From Wyeomyia smithii (Eukaryota > Arthropoda > Insecta > Diptera > Culicidae), in NCBI RefSeq assembly GCF_029784165.1, contig NC_073696.1:108368665-108432664 (forward strand): a stretch of DNA of 64,000 nt. The letters are read 5' to 3'. The position numbers and the translations under genes were made by a program. Shown here piece by piece: positions 22,486 to 34,629 of the stretch. The notes below the pieces were generated by a model, which was not told the origin of the DNA, made no database searches, and saw nothing but the letters and a program-made list of their open reading frames with translations. Position 1 is the first letter of the stretch, and every line of letters begins with the position of its first letter.

Positions 22486-22920
22486 AGTCAGGTTTTTTTA
22501 CGCGGTTTTTTAACACGCGGTTTTTTTTACGCGGATTTTTGAATTAACGCGGTTTTTTACGCGATACCGCGCTAATTCAAAAAAAAAATTTCACGAATTT
22601 CCGAATTAACGTGGGTTTGGAACCAGAAACGTTTAAGTATTTATCTAGTAAAAGACATAGTCCAAAAAATACTCTCCGCCCACCGAAAGATCCGGAATGG
22701 CCGTCAAAGAGGACAATTAAATACTGTATTAAATACTGGTTCTAGAGTGTCTCGGGTTTTTTCTGAAGCCCTTCTTGCTGGAGTACTTTACGCGGTTTTT
22801 TTAAAAAACGTGTTTTTTTAACGCGGATTTTTTAATTAACGCGGTTTTTTACGCGGATTTTCGAATTAACGCGGTTTTTTTTTACGAGGTACGTATCCCC
22901 CGCGTAAAAAAAACCTGACT
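22486..22920. mobile_element. 435-bp inverted-repeat element rich in ACGCGG motifs
   Basis: The ends are inverted repeats: AGTCAGGTTTTTTTACGCGG at the left and its near complement at the right. Both terminal regions contain repeated ACGCGGTTTTTT and TTAACGCGG units, which form subterminal arrays facing inward. The central ~130 bp (~22625-22790) is ordinary sequence. There is no coding capacity. A target duplication is not evident. Confidence 0.75.
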
Positions 22921-23235
22921 GTATACAGATGAGGAAGAAGAAGACATTTATCTGTGTTAGTAGCGAAAATCGGCTAAAACACATGTGCTTTTGGGTTGTG
23001 ACGTAGATGTGGGTCAACGAGCAAATACCATTTGAAATGGTATTCCGCATTATTTAACCGCGCAGGAAAGACTTTCCAGCTCAAAACTTCCAAAACTTGA
23101 GGAAAGATCTTGAAACAATCTACCGAACATTGTTTTTTTCAACAATGTTTTTGGAGTTCTACGTCATCATTGTCAACAAAAAATAAGCCCTACAAACCTG
23201 AAATTCAAACCATCTGCGTATCTTTATGTATTCTA

Positions 23236-23455
23236 TTGCTATGGTTTGCTGACACTACCCGTATAATCAATAACCGTAAAACGTGCTTAACAACTAGTTC
23301 GGGATATAGTCCCGACTGTATGGGGTATCGTTAAACCATACAGATTATCATCCGTTTATGGTTATTGATTATGCGGGTAAGAGTCTCTCCCAAGCCAAGA
23401 CTCGAACCTACGCGACTGGCTTGCTCTAACATCGTGCATCGTGCCTAGCGACCAA
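23236..23455 (-). mobile_element. SINE fragment (head side) split by a MITE
   Basis: The sequence just before 23258 (GCTATGGTTTGCTGACACTA) and just after 23377 (AGTCTCTCCC, then GACTCGAACCTACG and the A-box side) joins to give a continuous match to the minus-strand SINE. It is interrupted exactly by a 120-bp MITE. The tail half of the SINE is missing here. It may belong with the fragment at 22374-22470. Confidence 0.75.
23258..23377. mobile_element. 120-bp TA-flanked MITE inside a SINE
   Basis: Inverted ends of about 26 bp (left CCCGTATAATCAATAACC; the right is its complement with a few changes) are flanked by TA at 23256-23257 and 23378-23379. The host sequence is a SINE with a single TA at that point, which supports TA duplication. 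The size and TA target fit a Tc1/mariner- or PIF-type MITE. Confidence 0.85.
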
Positions 23456-24379
23456 CTGGAAGGTAAACATAGATCTATAACTCAAACAAAAATAGTTGTT
23501 CAATTATTTCTTCAATATTTTGAATCCTTTAAGTAAACCAAGAGATAGTTTATTAAATTTTCTAACATTTCCAGAAACAAGTTTCTGAACTACAACTATT
23601 CTTATTATTTCGAGCAGTGAATGTGGCGTTGACGATGGAAAAATATACTAACTGGGGAAATAGATCATTCGAAATTTCTAAAAATATAGTCCAGCAGGAG
23701 AGACAAGAACTCACAACTCCTAAACTCTGGTCAGATGCGTTTCTGTTACACCACCGCAGAACATATAACTCGGCCAAGTTATTTTGTATCTCTTGCACAC
23801 TGTTCGCACGTCCGGCGTTCACTTGGCAGAGAGTATTACTTGGTGGCCAAATACCACCCAATATGATTATTTCTAAGCACCTATTTTCCCCTTTAGTACA
23901 GTTTACTACCGTTAACTTCAAATTTAGTGTTCCGAATAAAAACAAAAATAGATTGACTCGAATTATAGACAATAAAAAAAAGTTCAACTCTTCTTCCGGG
24001 AGACCTTTGAGAGAGTGTGTAATCTGAAAGTTTAAAATCGGAATATGTAATTCTTTTTTTTTTAGTTTCTAATGCTTATAACTCGGTTAGTTTTGAACAG
24101 ATTTCTTCTGTTCTTGCAGCGATCGATTGGAAAATTAGCTACACGTTTACCAAAAACCGAAATATTAACTATTGAACTATTAACAACAACAAAATAAGCC
24201 TTGCTAAAGCAAGCGCAAACTTCGACCAATCAGAGCTGAAAACAAGATCAAAGCCATCCTTTACTCACCTTACCTTGCTAAACAGCTATAAGCCGGAGTG
24301 TAGCCTTTGCTGTACGTAATAGTCGTCTTCATTCTACTCGGTCTGCATAGGGTCCGTAGGTCGTCTTCCACCTAATCGA
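23456..24379. other. Unrecognised stretch with overlapping long frames on both strands
   Basis: Open frames of 141 codons (23987-23562, minus) and 136 codons (23617-24027, plus) overlap almost completely. Neither resembles a protein I know, neither shows a domain, and both have an ordinary non-coding residue mix. Antisense twin frames are usually chance or the relic of one coding strand. The rest (24028-24379) is AT-rich with no features and leads into the 3' end of the RTE-type element. Confidence 0.4.
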
Positions 24380-26420
24380 CCTTGCCCGCTATGTACTTCT
24401 TCGTCTCGTCCCTGATAGACTGGATTCAAGCACCCTCTTTACCGGGCTGTCGTCTGACATCCTTACGATATGCCCAATCCACCGCAACCTGCCAGTCTTA
24501 GCTGTGTGGACGATAGATGGCTCCCCAAGTAGCTTCTGCACTGAGTGGTTTATTCGTCTTCTACACCTTCCGTTCTCCATCTGCAGTCCACCGGAGATGG
24601 TACGCAACATCTTCCGCTCGAAGACCGCAAAGGCGCATTGGTCTTACACAAGCATAGTCCATGTTTCATGGCCGTAAAGGACTACCGGTTTGATCAGTGT
24701 CCTGTAGATAATCAACTTGGTACGGCGTCGAATTCTACTCGATCGCAGCGGAGCGTCTTTCAGAGACCAAAGTGTGCGCGATTTCCTGCCGTAATGCGCC
24801 GATGAATTTCTCTGCTGTTTTTGTTATCGGCAGTTACCAGTGAGCCCATTTACACGAACTCGTCAGCCATCTTGATTTCATCACCGCCAACTTGACCTTG
24901 AAGTGGGAAGTTAGCACTGTATTCTCGTGAACCCTTTCTTTTCATGTACTTCATCATCGATGCATTGATGACCAGTTCAATCCGTTTGGCTTCGGCCTTT
25001 ACTTCGATGTACGTATCCGCCATCTTCACAAATGTCCGAGCCACTATGTCGATATCGTCGGCGAAGCCAAACAGTTGAACCGGTTTTGGAATATCGTCTA
25101 ATAACAATCTAAACACTCTTTCCAAAGTACGAGCTGGTCTTAATCAATTGTGTCATATACCAATTTGAATTCGATGAATAGATGATGTGTGAGCACGTTG
25201 AATTCGTGGCATTCTTGCATAACTTGCTAAGCTGCAAATATCTGATCCGTGATGGCGTGGGCACCCATGAATTCTGCCTGGTAGTGTCCCACGAACTGCT
25301 TCGCAGATGTATTTGGAACGACGGCAGAGTATTTGGAAGCGCACGCTGCGTTCAGCAGAGTGGTTGCCCTGTCATTGCAGCATTCCAGTTTGTTGCCCTT
25401 TTGATATACAATACCATTGACATACAATACCTTACAATATTGTACCCAGCCAGTGTTTCACCACCGTATCTCAACAGCTAGCTGGGAAGTTGGATTACTC
25501 CAGCAGCTTCATTGTTTTTTAGCCGGCTTATTTCCTCCTCCATCTGTAATCCAGTTGTCTCCTGCTTGTGCACCAAGATCAATTGCAATACAAATCCTCG
25601 GGCTCTATTTCGCCGCGGTTCAGATGCTGTTCCACTGATCCACTGTTGTTTCCACCTTTCGATCATCTCACACTCGTCCGTGCTGCGTTCTTCTCCTCGA
25701 TTGACTGTTTGCATTCGCCTTCAAGTCAGTCTTTTGTATGATTCGAAGCCCTTGTACCAAGGAGCGCTGCAGCAGTGCTACCTATGGCGGATCGAATGCT
25801 CTTCCAGCCATCTTCATAATTAGCTGCACCACGACTGTTTTTCCCTGGGTTGGTCGGATGATCTATATATGGTTTTGTTCGGTTCTGCAAAATTCACACA
25901 CGGCCAATGCCCGATATCATTAGACCACGGCTTAAAAACTATCATTTCCGATTACTGGTCTGTACATTGCCTCCCATTCTACCTGATCATTCATATCCCC
26001 AATGACGACTTTTACGTTCCGTGACGAGCAGCTATTGTAGAGCTGTTCCAGCTACACGGAGAACACTTCCTTTTTGTCCATTTATGTGGGCAGTGCACCT
26101 TGATAATACTGTGGTTGAAGAATCGGCACTTTATCCTCAACTTTCACATCCACGCGATGATCGGTCACCTTATCACATGTTGGCGCATCTCATCACAAGT
26201 TGGCGCATCTCGCCCAGTGCTATGAAACTGGTTCTAAGCACGCTAGCGGTGCCACAACTCTAGCACCCGCTTTTCCTTACCTTCTATCCTCCTGCCCAAC
26301 AAACTTCTTGTGGTGCTATGATTTCGAAGTTGAGTGAATGTAGCTCATCGTAGATTATCCTGTCGCATCCTGAAGAGTAGAGCGATTTGCAGTTTCATGT
26401 CCCAAGTTTCCAGTCCTAGT
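24380..26420 (-). pseudogene. Decayed RTE-type LINE (endonuclease and RT)
   Basis: On the minus strand the pieces run in LINE order. The endonuclease segment carries KVVIGDMN at about 26005-25985. The inter-domain segment ends with SRLKNNEAAG (25714-25478). RT follows with a YDTID-like motif (~25150), an intact FADDIDI catalytic box (~25060), and the C-terminal ERKMLRTI/GRLRWIGHIVRM-type segment (24610-24389). These motifs are characteristic of RTE-clade elements, which encode an AP-type endonuclease plus reverse transcriptase. Many frameshifts and stops break the frame, so it is dead. The 5' end is not clear, and similarity fades above about 26420. Confidence 0.8.
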
Positions 26421-26921
26421 CCTTATTCAATTACCTGGGTCTATGCGGATAGTTCCGATTCGTATTATCTTTTACGTTGTTTGTAACATATTATTTTTCG
26501 GGAGTCTCGTTAGGCCTTCCCAAACCCTCTGTTTCACCGGGGAACCATCGTGTCAGCTCTGTTCAGAGTCACACACTTACACCAGGATGATGATCACCAT
26601 CTTGGTGAACAAATGCCCGGGTTGGCGAAGCATTTCCTCTTCCGCCGAAGTATGGTTTTACGAGCCAAAGATCACATCGTATCTTCTGCCGTACTTCCGG
26701 TTTTTGGAAATGGCCTAATACATACTAATATGGTTTATCCTGGAACCATAATAATACCCAGAGGCCTGAAATCCAAGGTGGCAACTCCCGGTTTCTGTGT
26801 AACGTTGCATAACTTATCTGCATACAACTTGAAAAATACGGATAACGCAACTTAAGAACTGCTTAAAAAAAATGCCTTCTAGAATACATGAATCGCTCAT
26901 CTGGTATACTCTCTATTACAC
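26421..26921. other. Non-coding stretch, nothing recognised
   Basis: Short overlapping frames are present without recognisable protein similarity. It may include the 5' part of the adjoining RTE-type element, but I cannot show it. Confidence 0.4.
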
Positions 26922-27060
26922 TAGTCGACAAAGCGAAAAAACTCAAACTGGAACTTTACCCACTTTCGACTTTGCTATGAGCACCAACATTCACAGGAAC
27001 GGTTAAAAAGATATAGTCTTTCTTTTACTGTCCAGTTTTTTTTGGTTCAGCAACGATGCT
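26922..27060. repeat. Dispersed repeat with CACTAGTCGACAAA start, copy 2
   Basis: It shares its first bases and several internal blocks with 5772-6000 (same orientation), including TTCACAGGA..GGTTAAAAA. It is non-coding and the family is unknown. Confidence 0.5.
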
Positions 27061-27069
27061 TCAATTATG

Positions 27070-27959
27070 ATTAGAGACAGTGGTAATTCGCGGCGAAAAA
27101 ATTGAAAATTCGCGGGTGGCAAAATAGAAAATATTCAAAATTTGCGATAATTTCGCGACAACCTTCTTCTTCAGAAAACACTAAATAAAGTGATTTTTTT
27201 TGTAAAAAACAACAAACAACTGGTTTATTTAATTTAAAATAGGGTCATTTAATCGTGCGGTTTCTTTGCATGTTTGACTAAAAGTATATACTGTGCCAAA
27301 TTGTGTTAAGTCACTTCAGTCATTTTAATTTTGGCAGGCTCATATAATTCAAGGTATACTGGCTCATGCTTCCTTTCGTATCAAGAAAATGTCTGCGTAT
27401 GCTCAAGAAATTGTCTGCGATCCGAATACGTACCGAAATTATAAAATCAATCTCATTGAAGGGCCATCCACATTCCACGTGGACAGCTTTGGGGAGGGGG
27501 GGGGGGGGGTGGTTTGTTTGGTTAATGTCCACTCTCCATACAATTTTTTATTTTTTATTTATATGGGCAGTTGTCCACGGAGGAGGGGGGGGAGTCAAAA
27601 TCGTTTGAAATCTGTCCACGTGGAATATGAATGGCCCCTGACGGATATTTTTCAAAAATGCTTGCTTCTACTTTGTTCAGCTTGGCTGACAAAATCACGT
27701 TGTAAGAGAGCAGTAGTACTGCGTAGGAAAAGTCGTACCGCTGCCATCGAGGTGCCCATTAATCTTCAGCTTCGTCCGTGTTGCTGGTTTTCATGAATTT
27801 CGCAGGTTTGATATCGATATGTTTTATGGTTGACATATATTGTTGCTATTTTTCGTTACTTTCACGGCGTTTCGCGAGATTTTGTAAATGGCGCGGCAGA
27901 TGCAGGGTTTCACGGAATTCGCAGCTTCCGCGAAATCTCGATTTACCACTATCTTTAAT
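27070..27959. mobile_element. hAT-like inverted-repeat element with a nested MITE
   Basis: The outer ends match as inverted repeats: ATTAGAGACAGTGGTAATTCGCG at the left against the complement of ATTAAAGATAGTGGTAAATCG at the right. CAGTGG-type termini are common in hAT transposons. However, the similarity extends beyond that core, so the true ends are uncertain, and no 8-bp duplication was found. About 180 bp of the interior is a separate MITE (27460-27639). No transposase is recognisable. Confidence 0.5.
27460..27639. mobile_element. ~180-bp MITE with CACGTGGACA ends and G-runs
   Basis: The left end, GGGCCATCC then ATTCCACGTGGACA, is repeated in inverted orientation at the right end (TGTCCACGTGGAATATGAATGGCCCC). 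The interior carries two G-rich blocks, with 14 consecutive G at 27496-27509 and 8 at 27585-27592. It lies inside the larger inverted-repeat element, so it inserted later. Confidence 0.75.
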
Positions 27960-28225
27960 TCTGATTTATCCGTTATTAGAACAAAAAGGGAACTTTTTAC
28001 AAAGCAAAACTCTCTTTATTTGAGTTTATGACATGTTTATGAGCTCAAAAATGTTTTGCGGCAGATATGGAAGCACTGTGCACATCTTACATATCTACAG
28101 AAACTGTCAGCGTCAAGACTTCATTGACATTGATGATGAAAACTAAATATTCACGCAAACATATATGGGGTGGCGATAAATAGAACTGTGAGAGTCAATC
28201 ATTACAACTAAATTTGAAAGCTTTA

Positions 28226-28828
28226 CTGCCTGTGATCGCATAATTGTAACATTCGACATTTTATGGATTTTGCGCTTTTTATTGGGAAATGCTCAAGATA
28301 GTATGTACTTTTCAAATCTGAAAAAATATGCTTATGTTTGTTTGAAAAAAAATGTAAAAAATACCAAATTGTTTTGTCACATAGCGTAAATAACCGCATA
28401 ATTGTCACACTACTTAACCTTCTCAACTAATTTGTCATAAGAGCTTCCATCCAAATCCACATCTGCATCCTTTGGAACTCGGAAGTGATTCTGGTCCGGA
28501 AACCAACCACCGGTGATCCGTTTCTGATGTTTAGCTCATGCTTGTTGAATACAAGAAAAACTTCATTTCCACTGTGATAAATTCCAAAAGTAGCTTGAAA
28601 GTAACGGCATAAAAGTATCATTGCAAAAATTTCCACCAATTTGACTTCAAAAGTAGTGTTCAACGTTTACATAGTGTAAAGTAGTGCTTTCTTCGTGATA
28701 CTAAGTTTAGTTGAACTGTCTATTTGCAAAAATATATTGGGAACAATGCATTTAAGGTCAAAATATAAAAGTGTCATTTGCTCGAACAACCAATTTTGCA
28801 AATGTTACAATTATGCGGTTATGGGCAG
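28226..28828. mobile_element. 603-bp TA-flanked MITE
   Basis: Inverted ends of about 30 bp (CTGCCTGTGATCGCATAATTG at the left; CTGCCCATAACCGCATAATTG as the complement of the right) are flanked by TA at 28224-28225 and 28829-28830. An extra internal copy of the ACCGCATAATTG motif occurs near 28391-28402. There is no coding capacity. It fits a Tc1/mariner-like non-autonomous element. Confidence 0.75.
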
Positions 28829-28830
28829 TA

Positions 28831-29575
28831 TATTTAACTTTAAGTAAATTTCCTCAATGAGATAAATTAGATTGGCAGTAAAAAATATGATGGAAATAAA
28901 TATAAAAAATTCGACTAATTATTAAAAGAAAATAGCGCCTTGAAACATAAAAAGTGCTCAGACTACCGAGAACTGATCAAATACCTTCATCATTTTGTTT
29001 TCTTTTTATGCTTTCTCTGAAGACACCACCAATTTGATTATTTCATTTGTACATGATAATTACTGCCTACTGCCTGCTGTTGCTTTAAGCAGGCATGAAA
29101 CCATTCTCTTGATGTTTGCTCACATTTTCTCCTCTACTTATCAAACTCCTGAGACTTTACACTATTTCTGTCACACCGAAGGCAAAGAGAGCCGTAACGA
29201 AATTCGCAGATGTATATTGAGCAATTCATCTCACTTTTCCTACACGCAATAACCGGATGAGCTATTTGCAAGAGTTTCACTAGAGTTATGCTCTGTCAAA
29301 TTAAGAGTGTTTATTCGCCAGAGAAACTATCACTTTTCGTTCTTTCGGCAGCAGATGGTATGATGCACCTGTAGTAATAAAGACGATTCCCAAAATAAAA
29401 TTGATATTCGAACACTCTCTTTTGTACTGAAGAGTTATTTCACGAACACGAACATCAGAAAGGAAGAGCAAATAGTTGCAAACATAATTTCTCTGGTATA
29501 AATACGACATCGATTGAACTCTTGAATTCATTCCGGTTTCGAACGTCGGCGGACAGTTGTTTTGTTGGCAATAAG
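28831..29575. other. Non-coding stretch, nothing recognised
   Basis: AT-rich, with frames under 90 codons and no similarity recognised. Confidence 0.5.
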
Positions 29576-29617
29576 TCGTCTCATGTGCGATGATGATCGT
29601 CTTATGTGCGATGATGA
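29576..29617. repeat. 21-bp tandem duplication
   Basis: Two adjacent 21-bp units (TCGTCTCATGTGCGATGATGA type) differ by one base. Confidence 0.85.
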
Positions 29618-29761
29618 GAAACTGTAAAAATTTTTCAAGAAATGTTTATTATTCAAATGACACTCCATAACTATGTTACGATATAGCATGATTTTTATTT
29701 CCCAAAATTCATTAAGCATAGACAACACAATGATGATTAAGCGTGATAATCAATCATAATA

Positions 29762-29819
29762 CAATTTCCAGTTAATTTAACTTCTTTCACCAATTTCTAG
29801 TTAATTTAACTTCTTCCAC
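29762..29819. repeat. 29-bp tandem duplication
   Basis: Two adjacent 29-bp units around AGTTAATTTAACTTCTT differ at two positions. Confidence 0.85.
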
Positions 29820-31530
29820 CTCAGTTGGTTGTCCCGCTATGAAAGTCGCGAAATCGCGTCAATGACAAACCCGACATCACTCACTTTAGCAGGTAACCCG
29901 TGTTCGCAAGGCGTACCCTACGCCATCTACTTTTAGCATTTTCAACGGTTTCGACCTTTATGCTTGTCACCAACATCTCATTTCCAGCTGCGCTATTGTT
30001 CTGAATGCTACGGCTTGTTATACTACATGTCAGTGGAAAAACAGAAAACCCTCTTTGCTTATTGTGTTAACCTAAATTGGGAAATCATTTCTGTTACTAT
30101 CGTTCTTTCAACGTGACAATACATCCTCGGGAGAAATTGTTTTACCTTGTTTTCTGTAAAACAGATATACAAAACAAGGAAAGCGGAAAAATGCACAATA
30201 AATCGTTTTTCTAGACGCATGTGTTAACCAACCGGCTGTAGCCGAAGTCTAGGTTAGACAAATGGTAAGGATTACATAAACATTAGGTACCTGTCCCATA
30301 AATTATTTTCCACACGGTTGCAAACCGTGCTGTGTTTTGCACATTTTACCTGCGGCGCGCTATCGCACTACGATGGAAGCTTAGTCCCTAGCGTATGGGG
30401 ATGTAAAAGTTTGAAACCGTTAACTTATAACGATGGCATATGCATTCAATAATTCAATTTGTTAACGCTTCTGTTCCATGGATGAGTTTTGAATTGTAAA
30501 TTTATTACGGAGTTGTAATTGAAATTGGACACTCACGTAAACCAGCTGTACAATGAACAAAAACAAATTGAAGCAGTAGGAGCCGAGCCGAGGTACGGCA
30601 GGGAATCCAATTTGTATCAAAACTGTTGGTAACTGTTTATGCGGGTTTCCACAAATTAGATGGATTACCCAACAGCCAATGGATTTTCTGAATTGAATTG
30701 AGTTGCATAAACTTGGTTTACGAATCGAGACGGATCGTAACTTTGCGAATCTGCAGACAAATGTGTACTCAGGTATATTGGAAGTCTACATACATGGCTT
30801 CTATGGAATCGTTTTAAATTCTCAATTAACATAATAGATACCAGCTGATACTCGGCTCACGCCTGTTTCAAAGAACTCGGACTGTACATCATACGAAATG
30901 GATTTCTGATTGATGAAGAGTAACATTTCAGGAGGAATATTGCTATTAGAAAAATCGATTGAAACAGAAATAAATTGCTTTAATAAAACCATTTTAGGTA
31001 TTTCAGCAATAGACCTAGGTAATCAGCACAGTTAACTGTTCTTCGTCAATGGATAATTTTTGATTTGGTTAACGAAAATTTTGATCATAATTTAGTTATT
31101 AACACGGAAATTTGATTCACTGTTCTATTGATTACTTCCATAGTTTTGATTTTCCTAATGATTTTGAGGCATGCAGTGGAAAAACAGACAGGTAGACATT
31201 CAGTTTCATATATAGACGATCATGGTATATGTTTTATTTCTGTACATGAACCAGTTAAAAACTAATATAACCGTGGGACTCCATCTGTTTTTCCTAGTTC
31301 GTTGCACACCAATTGAAACAATCACTTAAACTAGTGCTCAATGAATAATGCTTAACTGTAACGAAAATTTTATGATTGTCAAAATATATCGAAGCAAAAG
31401 TTAGTAATCTGTGCAAAATGTTGAACCAAGTTGTGCTTTCCAAGTGTACCTGTGTACAAGAATTCCGTTATCATAAATGAACCCCCACAGGGAACATCGC
31501 CGTTGTAGGGATTACTTCCAGTTGAACCAG
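29820..31530. other. Non-coding stretch, nothing recognised
   Basis: No gene or element border was found. The phrase GCAGTGGAAAAACAGA recurs in similar form near 30030 and 31175, possibly marking an unrecognised repeat. Confidence 0.45.
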
Positions 31531-32100
31531 TTTCTATGCCGCGGTTAGCGAGTACTTACTTTTATTCATCAGCTTCATCGATGTGGAACTACCCCGTGTT
31601 CACAGAAGGGATATTAGCGATGAAATGCGTAACATTGCTTGAACCAACAAGAATAAACGATGAATGTTTGCATCATTGCCGTTTCTGCCGCATCCTTCGC
31701 CTCCGTAAATGGAGGAGGTACACTCCGGTTTACCCCACCAATGCAATCATCAAAGTTGATCATGTTCGCTTAAATTTTGAACACGGATGTGCATCCCGTA
31801 CGTGTTTTGGGCTAGCTCGTACGATGCAACGATGTGATACAATATTGAACGAAGCTGAGCATCAGCACTGCCATTATTTAATATACCACGGGCTCTGAGT
31901 GCGGGTACGAAAATTATCTTCATAGTGTACGGTTGAAGGATATGCCAATAAACAGGAATATTTTCCCATATATCTAGCTTCGCTTGACATTTGCTTTGGA
32001 TTACTTTACATCCGCACGGATAGGACCGGCAATTCGATTTGCTCAGCTCAGCAACCAAACTTTGTAGATTCATATGGATTCATAATTAGGTATCACCTAG
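31531..32100. other. Unrecognised stretch with overlapping frames on both strands
   Basis: A 120-codon frame on the plus strand (31536-31898) overlaps a 107-codon frame on the minus strand (32073-31750). The minus frame has a more protein-like composition (for example AELSKSN, ARGILNNGSADAQLR), but I cannot assign it to a family. The nearest recognised neighbour is an RTE-type remnant that starts about 340 bp downstream on the minus strand. It could be part of that or of another decayed element. Confidence 0.35.
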
Positions 32101-32439
32101 TAAAGCAAAAGTAATAATAATTTATAAAGTATAAATTATTACGCATATTCACGCCATAAAAATTGCTCTTAAATAATCAACGCAAAGGAATGAAATAATA
32201 ACAATAATGCTCTCATCCTCATCACTCTTCCTACGCTTTCGCCTCCAGTACTGCGGAGAAAGTTTCGCACAGAATAGAACAAGAATTGAATTAAACAGGA
32301 ATTTCTTTTAGGAATTGTCTCATGTTTCTAACGTTCTAACTATAAATATTTACAATCATCGGTTAAACTTAAAGAAACAATTTTGCAGATTTTTTAGATA
32401 TAATTTTGTTTTATTCAACTCACAAGCAAACATATCCAC

Positions 32440-34560
32440 TGTCGAGTTCTTGTTCTCTAATCGTCCCTAATACTCGCCGGTCGGCGTCCTTGTCCACACC
32501 ACACATCCAACTAGTTTGGAGTCTACCACGGAGTCGCCTCACTGCTGAATATTATTTTCGCCATCCTATCGGCCTGTCGTATTATATCAGCTTGATGATA
32601 TCCGCGTGCTGTTACGTTTGGTACACCTCGTGGTTCATGCGCTTGTGCCACACGCCATTCTTCAATTTACTGCCATGTTTTGAACGTAGAATCCCACGCG
32701 CGATGACTCCAAGCGCTCGCCAGTCGATCTCCTACATTGACAAACATTTATGGTCATAACCAGCACCGAGAGAATCTAGTCGTCCTGTAGAACGTAAATT
32801 TGATGCGACATGCATGCTCCGGAATCTCAGCTGGCTACGTAATTCGCAAAAAGGTCCTGTTTATGGCTGCTAACCGTCGCTCCACTATGTAGCGAACCTT
32901 GTTGTCACACGCCACCAGAATACCAAGGTATAATAATTCTTCGACTTCATAGAAACCTTTATCAACTACCAAGACCCAAAGAACTTCTATGATTTCTACC
33001 AACCGCCATGTACTTTATTTGCTTCCTTAAAACAAAACCCAAATACCTTTTCAATTACTATGTGATTAATACCAACGATGCCATCCGCAAAGAGACTCCG
33101 TGATAATGGTACCGCTCCTTCACACGTTAGCCCGTCACCTTGCCTCAGACTTCATACGAACGCCAGGAATGGGCGGAAATTACGCATAATCAACACATAA
33201 TCTACTATAATTTAGTATGCTCAACTGAATCGTATGACGCCTTCAAGTTTGTAAATAGCTGGCAAGTCAGCAAGTTTACTTTTCTAAATTTGTCAAAAAT
33301 TAAACGCAAGGTGAACATTTGGTCCGTTGTAGATCGTCTTCCTCCAAAGGCCGCACTGAATTTATCTAACAAAGGATACCTGTAACGATAACAAGTTGTG
33401 GAAGAGAATTGTTTTGAAATTTGAGGCGTTATATGCCTCGCTAATTGCTGCAATCCAGTCGATTACCCTTCTCGTAGGCTAGGCAAGTGATTCAGTCCAG
33501 CCGTTCCGTTTGTCCAAACTTTCAGGACGAGCGGATATATTGCTCGCAACAGCTCCTCACTTACGGCTTTCGAAAGTTCGCCTTGGAGGCCTTTTTTCCA
33601 ACTGTTCCGTTAGTTTTTAGATCCCCATCAGCTTCCCCTGACCTCGTCGAAGATTAGCAGATCCCTAACTTGTTCTTAATTTCTCTCCTGTTTCTGTCGA
33701 TCGCTTTATCCTTCTTTCCGTTCAACAACACCTCGAAAAAAGTGTTTGACCGGTTATCGTAGCACATGGCAGTGATAGGCGCATTCGGTTTCATTAGTCT
33801 CAGTGCTCGCGTTTCTTGGGTTGGGGGGGTCTATTTCGGCCACTCGAGGCGCTCGATACCTCTCTCTCATTTGGCGTGATACACGATTTGCTACCAGCAT
33901 CGTGCGAGCACAGGCCCAATCCTTCTTATCCATCAACTGTCGACGACATTTCGCATCGAACCCGTGTTGCGTGTGGTTCCTGCGGTTGTGTCCAATACTT
34001 CTCGCGATGTATTGCTGACCATGTCGTGGATGGTCGTGCACTCTCCGTTCAGGCCTCAAACTTGTTCTCTAATTTGCTCATCAAGCTTCCGAGTGTATTC
34101 AACAGCTATTCCGTCAGCTGATAACCTATAAATATCCAACGGTATCTTCCTCGAAGTGCTTAACATGCACACGTTGACCAGCCGGGCGTGAACCGTTCCT
34201 ACCACGAGATGTTGATCTGAGTCGACGGTTAGGAAGGATCGCATATCGACAACGTGTGAGAAATACTGACCGTCAATATATCGATCGATGATTGATCAGT
34301 GAGCAGGCTTGACCATAAGCGTATTGCCATGAGTGTTTCCAGATATCTTTTTGTGCAAAGTATATGCTACATATTGCCAAGTCTCTGGCTGCGATTAAGT
34401 TCACTGTTCTCCTTACTAGTATTATGAAGGCTGTGTCTACCAATAAGTACTTAAGAACTGCACCTGTCCAACCTGTGCGTTTGTGTCCCCGACAACGATT
34501 ATTTATCATGCTTTGGACAATCCCCATATATTTCATCTGGAATCTAATAGAACTTCTCCT
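32440..34560 (-). pseudogene. Second decayed RTE-type LINE
   Basis: The minus-strand order of pieces is: endonuclease C-terminal segment with AARDLAICSIYFAQKDIWKH (34536-34273); a basic linker with WFDAKC-like and RERYRAPRV text (34059-33754); RT with FGGRRSTTDQMFTLR and ASYDSV motifs (33453-33205); and a C-terminal piece with KNGVWHKRMNHEVYQ and RGRLQTSWMCGV-like text (32680-32450). These match the RTE plan. The catalytic box region is not recognisable. Stops and frameshifts occur throughout, and the copy is more decayed than the one at 24380-26420. Confidence 0.75.
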
Positions 34561-34629
34561 TCACATCATCGGGTTTATCGTTTGTCGATGTGTAATTAAA
34601 AAACCTACCCTTGGTTTTTAACATTCATA

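Noticed and set aside
23562..24027. Overlapping 141- and 136-codon frames on opposite strands as a gene
   Set aside because: No domain, no homologue recognised and no splice or start context. Antisense twin frames of this length occur by chance.
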